17,385 bases of DNA from Gammaproteobacteria bacterium. Lineage in GTDB: Bacteria; Pseudomonadota; Gammaproteobacteria; DRLM01. The notes below the pieces were generated by a model. That model made no database searches, was not told the origin of the DNA, and saw nothing but the letters and a program-made list of their open reading frames with translations. Positions within the stretch are counted from its first letter, which is position 1, and each line of letters opens with the position of its first letter. The translations under genes were made by a program, and so were the position numbers. Positions 7,620-14,992 of this stretch are shown here, piece after piece. The stretch is from assembly GCA_015490395.1 (NCBI GenBank), contig WFXX01000305.1:1-17385 (forward strand), read 5' to 3'.

Positions 7620-9519
7620 GCTCCACCCCCAGGACCTCCTCCAGGGCCCTCAGGAAGGCCTCCAGCTCGGCCTCCTGGCGCTGGCCCTCGAAGGCCCGGA
7701 GCAGCCGTCGGCGCGTCTCCTCCTCCAGGGCGGCGGGATCGCCCGGCAGGACCCGGAAGACCGCCACCACGGCCTCGCCCTCACCGGGCACCGAGGCGGT
7801 GACGTACAGAGGCCCTTCCCCCTCCGGCAACCCTGCCTGGAAGGCGGCCTGGAGCACCGACCCCGGCACCGTCGCGGCGGCCCGCCCCATCGGCTCCGCC
7901 GGCCGCTCCCAGCGCCCGCCCAGCTCCTCGGCCACCTGCGCTGGGTCCTCCCCCTCCCGCAGCCGGCGCAGGGCCTCCTCCGCCGCCTCCCGGGCCGCCT
8001 CCCGGGCCCGCTCCTCGCGTACCCGCTCCATCACCTCCTGGCGCACCTCCTCCAGGGGCCGGGGGGCCGCCGGCCGATGCTCCTTGACCCGCAGCACCAC
8101 CCAGTGGTCCGGGGCCAGCTCCACCGGATCGGAGTTGTTGCCCCCCTCCAGCACCTCCGGGTCGAAGGCGGCCCGGCGCACCTCCGGCCGGGCGGCGATG
8201 CCCTCGCCGGCCTCCCTGGTGAAGGGGCCAGCCTCGCGGATCTCCAGCCCCAGGGCCTCGGCCGCGGGCTCCAGGCTCCCCGGGTTCTCAAAGCTCAGGT
8301 TGGCCAGCTGCTCCGAGAGGTCGAAGAAGCGCCGCGCCGCCTTCTCCCGGCGTAGGCGCTGGGCGATCTCCTCGCGCACGGCCTCGAAGGGTCGGGTCTC
8401 GCCTGGGCGCACCTCCACCAGCTGCACCAAGTGGAAGCCGAAGGGGGTGCGCACCGGGCCGGCCACCTCGCCGGGCTCCTTCAGGGCAAAGACGGCCCGC
8501 TCGAAGGCCGGGTCCATAACACCCGGCCCGAAGAAGCCCAGGTCCCCGCCCTGGCGGGCCGATCCAGGATCCTGGGAGTGCCGACGGGCCAGCTCGGCGA
8601 AGTCGGCCCCGCCACGGATCTCCTCCAGCAGGGCCTCGGCCCTGGCCCGGGCCTCGGCCACCTCCTCCTCGGGAGCCTCCGGGGCCACCCGGATCAGGAT
8701 GTGACGGGCCCGCCGCTGCTCGGGGGCTTGGTAGTCCGCCGCGTGCTCCTCGTAGTAGGTCCTCAGCTCCTCCTCGGTGACCTGCTCCTCCCGGGCCAGA
8801 TCCTCCACCGAGAGCTCCACGTAGCGGATGCTCACCTGCTCCGGGCGGAGGAACTCGTCCCGGTGCGCCTCGTAATAGGCCCGCAGGGCCTCCTCGTCCG
8901 GCTCCCAGCCAGTGGTGAAGCGCTCCAGGGGCAGCAGGAGATAGCCCACCTCCCGGCGCTCGCCCTGGATGCGGATCCAGAGATCCAGCTCGGGTGCGGT
9001 CACGAAGGCCGTGCCCCCCACACCCCGCCGAATCTGGTCTACCAGCAGGTCCTCCCGCACCCCGGCCTCGAACTGGGACACGCTCAAGCCCTGGGCGGCC
9101 AGCAGGCGACGGTAGCGCTCCGGATCGAAGCGGCCTTCAGCATCCTGGAGGACGGGCAGCTGCCGGATGGCCAAGCCCACCCGCACCGGCTCCACCGACA
9201 GGCCCCAGCCGTAAGCGGCCTGTACCAGCAAGGCTCGGCGGATCAGGCCCTCCAACACCTGCCGCTGCAGAGCCCGCTCGTCCAAGGCCCGCAGGGCCTC
9301 CACACCGAGCATCTCTCGCAGACGCTGCCGCTCCTGCTGCAGGGCCCGGCGGAGATCCTCGGCCTCGATGGCCACATCCCCCACTCGGGCCACGCTGGTG
9401 TCGGCGGTGTACTGGAAGTACTGCTCGATGCCAAAGAAGGCGAAGGGAATGCCGATCAACACCACCACGAAGCCCACGAGGAGCTTCTGGAGGCGCTTGC
9501 GCTCAAGATCGAGGAACAT
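7600..9519 (-). CDS. ppiD: Periplasmic chaperone / parvulin-type peptidyl-prolyl isomerase, PpiD
   Basis: Inner-membrane-anchored periplasmic folding factor working near the Sec translocon, 639 residues (E. coli PpiD is about 623). A short cytoplasmic N-terminus (MFLDLERKRLQKLL) leads into one membrane helix at about 13-30. A SurA-N-like chaperone region follows (about 35-190). A single parvulin domain spans about 268-372, beginning RRARHILIRV and including ADFAELARRHSQDPGSARQG, GDLGFFGPG and FGFHLVQL. The C-terminal third is charged and Glu/Arg-rich, likely helical. The ATG at 9519 has an AGGGAAG ribosome site 9 nt upstream. Its stop TAG (7600-7602) overlaps the TAA of the convergent symporter gene. 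Position next to hupB and fabI matches the order known in other gammaproteobacteria. Whether the isomerase site is active cannot be judged; E. coli PpiD itself has little or no such activity. Confidence 0.95.
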   Translation of the reverse strand: MFLDLERKRLQKLLVGFVVVLIGIPFAFFGIEQYFQYTADTSVARVGDVAIEAEDLRRALQQERQRLREMLGVEALRALDERALQRQVLEGLIRRALLVQAAYGWGLSVEPVRVGLAIRQLPVLQDAEGRFDPERYRRLLAAQGLSVSQFEAGVREDLLVDQIRRGVGGTAFVTAPELDLWIRIQGERREVGYLLLPLERFTTGWEPDEEALRAYYEAHRDEFLRPEQVSIRYVELSVEDLAREEQVTEEELRTYYEEHAADYQAPEQRRARHILIRVAPEAPEEEVAEARARAEALLEEIRGGADFAELARRHSQDPGSARQGGDLGFFGPGVMDPAFERAVFALKEPGEVAGPVRTPFGFHLVQLVEVRPGETRPFEAVREEIAQRLRREKAARRFFDLSEQLANLSFENPGSLEPAAEALGLEIREAGPFTREAGEGIAARPEVRRAAFDPEVLEGGNNSDPVELAPDHWVVLRVKEHRPAAPRPLEEVRQEVMERVREERAREAAREAAEEALRRLREGEDPAQVAEELGGRWERPAEPMGRAAATVPGSVLQAAFQAGLPEGEGPLYVTASVPGEGEAVVAVFRVLPGDPAALEEETRRRLLRAFEGQRQEAELEAFLRALEEVLGVERHPERI

Positions 9520-9571
9520 GCCATGCCGCTTCCCTGACTGGGGCCCGGGGCGGAGGGTCCGCGGACAAGGA

Positions 9572-9598
9572 AACGCCCGGCGCGGTGCGCCGGGCGTT
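9572..9598 (-). terminator. Intrinsic terminator after tRNA-Asp
   Basis: A perfect 12-bp stem (9572-9583 with 9587-9598, arm AACGCCCGGCGC) closed by a 3-nt loop. Read on the minus strand it starts 9 nt past the encoded CCA of tRNA-Asp and is followed by a T-containing run (TCCTTGT). It ends the hupB-tRNA-Val-tRNA-Asp unit and insulates it from ppiD. Because the stem is symmetrical and the last bases are A/T, weak action on the other strand is possible. Confidence 0.88.
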
Positions 9599-9607
9599 CA
9601 GTCTCGT

Positions 9608-9684
9608 TGGCGGAGTGGACGGGACTCGAACCCGCGACCCCCGGCGTGACAGGCCGGTATTCTAACCAGCTGAACTACCACTCC
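9608..9684 (-). tRNA. tRNA-Asp (GTC)
   Basis: Complete cloverleaf, 77 nt including an encoded CCA (9608-9610). Acceptor arm GGAGTGG pairs with CCACTCC; the discriminator base is G. The anticodon stem CCGGC/GCCGG encloses loop CTGTCAC, anticodon GTC at 9648-9650. The T-arm carries GGTTCGAGTCC. It is the last gene of the hupB unit and is followed directly by a terminator. Confidence 0.97.
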
Positions 9685-9698
9685 TTATTCGCGCATCG

Positions 9699-9719
9699 CC
9701 GCGGGCGCCGAGCCCGCGG
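9699..9719 (-). other. Strong hairpin in the tRNA-Val/tRNA-Asp spacer
   Basis: A perfect 8-bp GC stem, CCGCGGGC (9699-9706) with GCCCGCGG (9712-9719), around a 5-nt loop. It fills most of the 46-nt spacer between the two tRNAs. No U-tract follows on the minus strand, so I read it as a processing or separation element rather than a terminator. Confidence 0.55.
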
Positions 9720-9730
9720 TCCGGGAGGCT

Positions 9731-9806
9731 TGGTGGGTGCTGAGGGGCTCGAACCCCCGACCCTCGCCGTGTAAGGGCGATGCTCTCCCGACTGAGCTAA
9801 GCACCC
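9731..9806 (-). tRNA. tRNA-Val (TAC)
   Basis: Complete cloverleaf, 76 nt including an encoded CCA (9731-9733). Acceptor GGGTGCT pairs with AGCACCC, discriminator A. Anticodon stem CGCCC/GGGCG-type arm with loop CTTACAC; anticodon TAC at 9771-9773. The D-arm GCTC...GAGC and T-arm GGTTCGAGCCC are intact. It lies 40 nt after the hupB stop with no terminator between, so it probably shares the hupB transcript. Confidence 0.97.
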
Positions 9807-9846
9807 CGCGCCACCCGGGCCCGCCCCCGGGGCGCGCCGGGCGCGA

Positions 9847-10119
9847 TTATTTTACGGCCTCCCGCAGCCCCTTGCCAGCCTTGAAGGTAGGGATCTTGGC
9901 CGCCTTGATCCGGATACGCTCCCCGGTCTGGGGGTTACGCCCGGTGCGGGCGGCCCGCTTCCGCACCCCGAAGGTCCCGAAGCCCACGAGGGTCACCTGA
10001 TCGCCACGCTTCAGCGCCCCCGTTATGGCCTCCAGCATCCCCTCCAAGGCCCGAGCGGCCTGAGCCTTGGTGATGCCCGCCGCCTCGGCCATGGCGTCGA
10101 TCAGCTCCGACTTGTTCAC
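9847..10119 (-). CDS. hupB: DNA-binding protein HU (HU-beta type)
   Basis: Small nucleoid protein that bends and compacts DNA, 90 residues, the standard HU length. It begins MNKSELIDAMAEAAGITKAQ. The GFGTFGVRKRAARTGRNP region (about 46-63) carries the conserved beta-arm with Arg-Asn-Pro, whose Pro intercalates in DNA. It ends IPTFKAGKGLREAVK, also canonical. The start is GTG at 10119, preceded by GGGGGGAG at a reasonable spacing. It has its own strong promoter just after lon (10244-10273) and a leader of about 118 nt with several hairpins. Two tRNA genes follow before the first terminator. HU-beta next to lon and ppiD is the usual gammaproteobacterial place, which supports hupB over hupA. Confidence 0.97.
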   Translation of the reverse strand: MNKSELIDAMAEAAGITKAQAARALEGMLEAITGALKRGDQVTLVGFGTFGVRKRAARTGRNPQTGERIRIKAAKIPTFKAGKGLREAVK

Positions 10120-10138
10120 CTCGCTTCTCCCCCCCTGT

Positions 10139-10224
10139 CTCGGCTGTTTCGTGGCTCGGCTGGCCTGGAAGGTCCGGCCCCTCCCTCCGGGCCTCCCCCC
10201 GGACCTGCCGACACAGCCGTCAGC
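10139..10224 (-). promoter_or_regulatory. Structured, G-rich 5' leader of hupB
   Basis: The hupB transcript has a roughly 118-nt leader. Three elements stand out. A 6-bp hairpin pairs 10219-10224 with 10207-10212. A 7-bp stem, GGTCCGG (10171-10177) with CCGGACC (10199-10205), encloses a G-rich RNA segment (10178-10198). That segment also offers an alternative 5-bp hairpin (10176-10180 with 10189-10193). Nearer the start codon an 8-nt direct repeat, CTCGGCTG on the plus strand, occurs at 10139-10146 and 10155-10162. A regulatory role is inference; no known riboswitch was recognised. Confidence 0.4.
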
Positions 10225-10243
10225 ACCCCGCAGGTGGCGGCCT

Positions 10244-10273
10244 TTTATACCGCCGCCCCGGAAAGGGTGTCAA
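10244..10273 (-). promoter_or_regulatory. hupB: Sigma70-type promoter for hupB
   Basis: A perfect -35 TTGACA (10273-10268) and -10 TATAAA (10249-10244) are separated by 18 nt on the minus strand. Transcription would start near 10237, about 118 nt before the hupB GTG. The site lies 29 nt beyond the lon stop, so hupB has its own expression. An inverted repeat (GGCGGC 10237-10242, GCCGCC 10252-10257) brackets the -10 box. Confidence 0.85.
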
Positions 10274-10302
10274 CCAAGGAACCGGTCGGAGGGCTGGGGA
10301 TC

Positions 10303-12696
10303 TCAGTGGGCACGCAGCCCGCCCTCCCGCTGACCTTCGGCGGTGTCCGTTGGGGGGGGTTCCCCCTTCTCCTCCAGCAGGGGGCGGGGCAGATGCCGCA
10401 GGGCCAGCTCCCAGACCTGGTCGATCCACCGCACGGGGCGGATATCCAGGTCCTTTTGGATGTTCCTCGGGATCTCCACCAGCTCGCGCACGTTCTCCTC
10501 GGGGATGAGCACGGTGCGGATCCCGCCTCGGTGGGCCGCCAGCAGCTTCTCCTTCAGCCCGCCGATGGGCAGCACCTCGCCCCGTAGGGTGATCTCGCCG
10601 GTCATGGCCACATCCGCCCGCACCGGCACCCCGGTCAGGGCCGAGACCAAGGCCGTGCACATGCCGATGCCCGCCGAGGGGCCGTCCTTGGGGATGGCCC
10701 CCTCGGGGACGTGGATGTGCACATCGTGCTTCTGGTGGAACTCGGGGTCGATCCCCAACGAGGCGGCCCGGGAGCGCACCACGGTCATGGCCGCCTGCAC
10801 CGACTCCTGCATCACGTCGCCCAGCTGCCCCGTGGTGGTGAGCCTACCCTTGCCGGGCACCACCACCGCCTCGATGGAGAGCAGGTCACCTCCCACCTCC
10901 GTCCAGGCCAGGCCGGTGACCTGACCCACCTGGTCCCGCTCCTCGGCCCGCCCGTAGCGGTAGCGGCGCACCCCCAGGTAGCGCTCCACGTTGCGCGCCG
11001 TGACCACCACCTTGCGGGAGGCAGGCTTGAGGAGGATCTGCTTGACCACCTTGCGGCAGATCTTGGCGCACTCGCGCTCCAGGTTCCGCACCCCGGCCTC
11101 GCGGGTGTAGTGACGGATGATCTCGCGCACCGCGCCCTCGGTGATCTCCAACTCCCCCTCGCGCAGCCCGTTGGCCTTCATCTGCTTGGGGATGAGGTAG
11201 CGCATGGCGATGTGCACCTTCTCATCCTCCGTGTATCCCGAGATGCGAATGACCTCCATGCGGTCGAGGAGGGGGGCCGGGATGTTCAGGCTGTTGGCCG
11301 TGCACACGAACATCACGTCCGAGAGGTCGTAGTCGACCTCCAGGTAATGGTCGTTGAAAGTATGGTTCTGCTCCGGGTCCAGCACCTCCAGCAAGGCCGA
11401 GGCCGGGTCCCCCCGGAAGTCCATGGACATCTTGTCCACCTCGTCCAGCAGAAAGAGGGGGTTGCGCACCCCGGCCTTGGCCAGGTTCTGGATGATCTTG
11501 CCCGGCAGCGCGCCGATGTAGGTGCGCCGGTGCCCACGGATCTCGGCCTCGTCGCGCACCCCGCCCAGGGCCATGCGCACGAACCGGCGGTTGGTGGCCC
11601 GGGCGATGGAGCGGCCCAAGGAGGTCTTACCCACCCCGGGCGGGCCTACCAGGCAGAGGATGGGCCCCTTGAGCTTGCGCACCCGGCTCTGCACGGCCAG
11701 GTACTCCACGATGCGCTCCTTGACCTTCTCCAGCCCGTAGTGATCCTCCTCCAGCACCGCCTCGGCGGCGGCCAGATCGGTGCGCACCTTGGTGCGCTTC
11801 TTCCAAGGCACGCTCACCATCCAGTCGATGTAGTTGCGCACCACCGTGGCCTCGGCAGACATGGGCGACATCATGCGCAGCTTGTTCAGCTCGGCCTTGG
11901 CCTTGGCCTTGGCCTCCCGGGGCATGCCGGCCTTCTCGATACGCTTGCCCAGCTCCTCCACCTCGTTGGGCACGTCCTCCAGCTCACCCAGCTCCTTCTG
12001 GATGGCCTTCATCTGCTCGTTGAGGTAGTACTCCCTCTGGCTCTTCTCCATCTGCTTCTTGACGCGCCCGCGGATGCGCTTCTCCACCTGAAGGAGATCG
12101 ATCTCGCTCTCGAGCAGGCCGATGAGGTGCTCTAGCCGCGCTCGCACCGCGGCCATCTCCAACAGCTTCTGCTTCTCATCGATCTTGAGGGCCAGATGCG
12201 CCGCCACGGTGTCCGCCAGCTGGCCCGGATCATCGATGCCGCTCAAGGAGGAGAGGATCTCCGGGGGAACCTTGGTGTTGAGCTTGACGTACTGCTCGAA
12301 CTGATTGAGCAGGGCGCGCATGAGGACCTCGCCCTCGCGCTCCTTGGGCGGCTCGGCCTTGACCGGCTCCACCTCGGCCGAGAAGTGCTCCCCGCCCTCG
12401 TCCAAGCGCACCACCCGGGCCCGCTCCACGCCCTCGACCAGCACCTTGATGGTGCCGTCCGGCAGGCGCAGGAGCTGCAGCACGTTGGCCAGGGTGCCGG
12501 TGGTGAAGAGGTCCTCCGCACGGGGGTCGTCCACCGCCGCGCTACGCTGGGCCAGGAGGAGGATCCGCTTGTCAGCGGCCATGGCCCGGTCCAGGGCGCG
12601 GATGGACTTCTCCCGACCCACGAAGAGGGGGATCACCATGTGGGGGTAGACCACCACATCTCGGAGGGGGAGAACGGGTACGCTGATCTGGGACAT
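10303..12696 (-). CDS. lon: ATP-dependent protease Lon
   Basis: Cytosolic AAA+ serine protease degrading misfolded and regulatory proteins as a hexamer, 797 residues (E. coli about 784). The N-terminal substrate domain opens with VPVLPLRDVVVYPHMVIPL (7-25), followed by a long helical region (about 190-275). The ATPase domain has Walker A GPPGVGKT (351-358) and Walker B LFLLDEVD with Asp418-Glu419. The C-terminal peptidase has catalytic Ser674 in PKDGPSAGIGM and Lys717 in IGGLKEKLLAAH; the 43-residue spacing equals that of E. coli Ser679/Lys722. The tail after about 775 is a polar extension (EEKGEPPPTDTAEGQREGG) of no known role. ATG at 12696 is preceded by a modest ribosome site (GGAAAGAG). 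It lies 171 nt after clpX, with a possible heat-shock-like promoter in the gap, and hupB follows from its own promoter. Confidence 0.98.
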   Translation of the reverse strand: MSQISVPVLPLRDVVVYPHMVIPLFVGREKSIRALDRAMAADKRILLLAQRSAAVDDPRAEDLFTTGTLANVLQLLRLPDGTIKVLVEGVERARVVRLDEGGEHFSAEVEPVKAEPPKEREGEVLMRALLNQFEQYVKLNTKVPPEILSSLSGIDDPGQLADTVAAHLALKIDEKQKLLEMAAVRARLEHLIGLLESEIDLLQVEKRIRGRVKKQMEKSQREYYLNEQMKAIQKELGELEDVPNEVEELGKRIEKAGMPREAKAKAKAELNKLRMMSPMSAEATVVRNYIDWMVSVPWKKRTKVRTDLAAAEAVLEEDHYGLEKVKERIVEYLAVQSRVRKLKGPILCLVGPPGVGKTSLGRSIARATNRRFVRMALGGVRDEAEIRGHRRTYIGALPGKIIQNLAKAGVRNPLFLLDEVDKMSMDFRGDPASALLEVLDPEQNHTFNDHYLEVDYDLSDVMFVCTANSLNIPAPLLDRMEVIRISGYTEDEKVHIAMRYLIPKQMKANGLREGELEITEGAVREIIRHYTREAGVRNLERECAKICRKVVKQILLKPASRKVVVTARNVERYLGVRRYRYGRAEERDQVGQVTGLAWTEVGGDLLSIEAVVVPGKGRLTTTGQLGDVMQESVQAAMTVVRSRAASLGIDPEFHQKHDVHIHVPEGAIPKDGPSAGIGMCTALVSALTGVPVRADVAMTGEITLRGEVLPIGGLKEKLLAAHRGGIRTVLIPEENVRELVEIPRNIQKDLDIRPVRWIDQVWELALRHLPRPLLEEKGEPPPTDTAEGQREGGLRAH
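11893..11914 (-). repeat. In-frame hexanucleotide repeat in lon
   Basis: Three and two-thirds copies of GGCCTT (plus strand) encode an alternating Ala-Lys stretch at Lon residues about 262-269. The unit is six bases, so slippage would add or remove Ala-Lys pairs without breaking the frame. Confidence 0.6.
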
Positions 12697-12780
12697 CTCG
12701 CTCTTTCCGCTCGCTCCGCGGGCAGCAGGACCCGCGTCCTCTCACGGGATATCGGCCAGCGCCGTCCGGCCTTGACGACT

Positions 12781-12844
12781 GGCCCCGGGGCCGCGCCCGG
12801 CGGGCACCCACATCTGGGATGTAGAGGGACCGCGGGCGGGCAAG
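12781..12844 (-). promoter_or_regulatory. lon: Possible promoter region for lon (heat-shock-like)
   Basis: The 171-nt gap between clpX and lon holds CTTGCC (12844-12839) and CTACAT (12824-12819), spaced 14 nt apart on the minus strand. This resembles a degenerate sigma32 site (consensus CTTGAAA and CCCCATNT), and lon is a classic heat-shock gene. Downstream, toward lon, is a perfect 12-bp palindrome GGCCCCGGGGCC (12781-12792). The promoter match is partial and should be treated as a suggestion. Confidence 0.25.
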
Positions 12845-12867
12845 TTCACGCTGCCCCGCCGAGGCCC

Positions 12868-14154
12868 TCAATCCCGGCGCGCGATACGGGGCTTCTCGCT
12901 GCCGTCGTAGATGAGGATGGGCGCCGACTCGCCCCGCACCACCCCCTCGTCCACCACCACGCGCCGCACCCCCTCCATGGAGGGCAGCTCATACATGGTG
13001 TCCAGCAGCACGTGCTCGAGGATGGAGCGCAGGCCACGGGCGCCGGTCTTGCGCTCCATGGCCTTGCGCGCCACCGCTCGCAGGGCGTCCTCACGGAACT
13101 CCAGCTCCACGCCCTCCATCTCGAAGAGCTTGGCGTACTGCTTGACCAAGGCGTTCTTGGGCTCGGTGAGGATGCGAACCAGGGCCTCCTCGTCCAGGTC
13201 CTCCAGGGTGGCCACGATAGGCAGGCGCCCCACGAACTCGGGGATGAGACCGTACTTGATGAGGTCCTCCGGCTCCACCTGCTGGAGGATCTCGCTGACG
13301 CTCTTGCGGTCGTCCTGGGAGCGGACCTCGGCGGAGAAGCCGATGCCGCTCTTCTCGGTGCGGGCCCGGATGATCTTGTCTAGCCCAGCGAAGGCGCCAC
13401 CGCAGATGAACAGGATGTTGGAGGTGTCCACCTGCAGGAACTCCTGCTGCGGGTGCTTGCGCCCGCCCTGGGGCGGCACAGAGGCCACGGTGCCCTCGAT
13501 GAGCTTGAGCAGGGCCTGCTGGACGCCCTCTCCGGAGACGTCACGGGTGATGGAGGGATTCTCGGACTTGCGGGAGATCTTGTCGATCTCGTCGATGTAG
13601 ACGATGCCCGTCTGGGCCTTCTCCACGTCGTAGTCGCACTTCTGGAGCAGCTTCTGGATGATGTTCTCCACGTCCTCGCCGACGTAGCCGGCCTCGGTCA
13701 ACGTGGTGGCGTCCGCGATGGTGAACGGGACATTGAGCAGCCGGGCCAGCGTCTCGGCCAGGAGGGTCTTGCCGCTCCCGGTAGGGCCGATGAGCAGGAT
13801 GTTGCTCTTGGCCAGCTCGATGTCGTCCTTGCCCCGGCCGCCTCCCCGCTCCAAGCGCTTGTAGTGGTTGTAGACGGCGACGGAGAGGATCTTCTTGGCC
13901 TGGGTCTGGCCGATGACGTACTCGTCCAGGATGGCGTTGACCTCGCGGGGGGTGGGGAGCTTGCTCCCCTTCCCGGAGGCCTTGTCCTGCATCTCCTCCC
14001 GAATGATGTCGTTACAAAGCTCCACGCACTCGTCACAGACGAAGACCGACGGGCCGGCGATGAGCTTGCGGACCTCATGCTGGCTCTTGCCGCAGAAGGA
14101 GCAGTACAGGAGCTTTTTGCCGTCGTCCCCGGAGCCGTGCCTCTTGTCGGCCAT
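12868..14154 (-). CDS. clpX: ATP-dependent unfoldase ClpX (ClpXP substrate-recognition subunit)
   Basis: AAA+ hexameric unfoldase feeding tagged substrates into ClpP, 428 residues (E. coli about 424). The N-terminal zinc-binding domain has four Cys at 18, 21, 40 and 43 (CSFC...CDEC). Walker A GPTGSGKT is at 123-130, the pore loop GYVG at 156-159, Walker B VYIDEID at about 185-191, the RKH loop at 232-234, the ClpP-docking loop IGF at 271-273, and the sensor-2 box GARGLRSILE at 371-380. All functional loops are intact. ATG at 14154 follows GAGGTG (14164-14159). The frame stays open far upstream through clpP in another frame, but that extension has no ClpX sequence. It lies 128 nt after clpP, a gap with two strong hairpins. 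Confidence 0.98.
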   Translation of the reverse strand: MADKRHGSGDDGKKLLYCSFCGKSQHEVRKLIAGPSVFVCDECVELCNDIIREEMQDKASGKGSKLPTPREVNAILDEYVIGQTQAKKILSVAVYNHYKRLERGGGRGKDDIELAKSNILLIGPTGSGKTLLAETLARLLNVPFTIADATTLTEAGYVGEDVENIIQKLLQKCDYDVEKAQTGIVYIDEIDKISRKSENPSITRDVSGEGVQQALLKLIEGTVASVPPQGGRKHPQQEFLQVDTSNILFICGGAFAGLDKIIRARTEKSGIGFSAEVRSQDDRKSVSEILQQVEPEDLIKYGLIPEFVGRLPIVATLEDLDEEALVRILTEPKNALVKQYAKLFEMEGVELEFREDALRAVARKAMERKTGARGLRSILEHVLLDTMYELPSMEGVRRVVVDEGVVRGESAPILIYDGSEKPRIARRD

Positions 14155-14241
14155 GGTACACCTCTGTATCGCTGCCGGTCCCCTCTGCCTCCCCAGGATG
14201 CAGCTTTCCCTCGCCGCCTGCAAGCGCCCGCCGCCGCAGGG

Positions 14242-14278
14242 CCCCGGCGGCGCCGGGGGGAGCCGGCCGCCGGGCCGG
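14242..14278 (-). other. Tandem GC hairpins between clpP and clpX
   Basis: Two adjacent perfect 6-bp stems. CCGGCC (14263-14268) pairs with GGCCGG (14273-14278) around 4 nt, and CCCCGG (14242-14247) pairs with CCGGGG (14253-14258) around 5 nt. They start a few bases after the clpP stop. No U-tract follows, so they are poor terminators. An RNA stability or partial-attenuation role that sets the clpP:clpX ratio is inference. Confidence 0.5.
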
Positions 14279-14282
14279 GGGC

Positions 14283-14951
14283 TCAGCCGGAGGCGGCCTC
14301 GGCCTTCTTGCGCGAGCTCACCACCTCGTCCACGATGCCGTACTCCTTGGCCTCCTGGGCCCCCATGAAGTAGTCCCTGTCCGTGTCCTGCTGGATCCGC
14401 TCCAGGGGCTGGCCGGTGTGCTTGGAGAGGATCTGGTTCAGCCGCTCCCGGATCAGCAGGATCTCCCGGGCATGAATATCGATGTCCGCCGCCGAGCCCT
14501 GGAAGCCGCCCAGGGGCTGGTGGATCATCACCCGGGAGTGGGGCAGGCAGTAGCGCTTGCCCGGGGCCCCGCCGGCCAGCAGCAGCGCCCCCATGCTGGC
14601 CGCTTGCCCCACGCAGAGGGTGCTGACCGCCGGGCGGATGAACTGCATGGTGTCGTAGATAGCCAGCCCGGCCGTGACCGAGCCGCCCGGCGAGTTGATG
14701 TACAGGTGGATGTCCTTGTCCGGATTCTCCGACTCCAGATAGAGGAGCTGGGCCACGATGAGGTTGGCCGTGTAGTCCTCCACCGGCCCCACCAGGAAGA
14801 CCACCCGCTCCTTCAGCAGCCGCGAATAGATATCGTAAGCGCGCTCCCCGCGGGCCGACTGCTCCACCACCACGGGCACCAGGTTCAGGGCCCTGGGATC
14901 CAGCCCTCCTCGACCCGCCTGCGCCACCCCCGTCCTCACCGCATCCCTCAT
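14283..14951 (-). CDS. clpP: ATP-dependent Clp protease proteolytic subunit ClpP
   Basis: Serine peptidase forming the double-heptameric chamber of ClpXP/ClpAP in the cytosol, 222 residues. The catalytic triad is Ser119 in GQAASMGALLL, His144 in RVMIHQPLGG and Asp193 in DTDRDYFMG; these spacings (25 and 49) equal those of E. coli ClpP. LYINSPGGSVTAGLAIYDTM (83-102) forms the oxyanion region. I chose ATG 14951 over an in-frame ATG 12 codons earlier because AAAGGAG sits 6 nt before it. The N-terminus before LVPVVVEQSARGERAYDIYS is about 23 residues and probably self-processed as in E. coli. It lies 41 nt after tig and is likely co-transcribed with it. The tail KKAEAASG is a normal variable end. 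Confidence 0.98.
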   Translation of the reverse strand: MRDAVRTGVAQAGRGGLDPRALNLVPVVVEQSARGERAYDIYSRLLKERVVFLVGPVEDYTANLIVAQLLYLESENPDKDIHLYINSPGGSVTAGLAIYDTMQFIRPAVSTLCVGQAASMGALLLAGGAPGKRYCLPHSRVMIHQPLGGFQGSAADIDIHAREILLIRERLNQILSKHTGQPLERIQQDTDRDYFMGAQEAKEYGIVDEVVSSRKKAEAASG

Positions 14952-14992
14952 GCGCCGCTCCTTTCCTCGCCCGTGATCGGCCGACACCCCGC

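Noticed and set aside
9557..9566. 10-bp palindrome GTCCGCGGAC between ppiD and the terminator
   Set aside because: No loop, no tail and no known site; short palindromes are expected in GC-rich DNA.
9608..9806. Phage or island attachment site at the tRNA genes
   Set aside because: No integrase, no duplicated tRNA 3' end and no change of composition nearby; both sides are core genes.
14155..14230. Possible sigma32 or sigma70 promoter for clpX (TTGCAG...CATCCT)
   Set aside because: Only about half the bases match either consensus, no better than chance in this composition.
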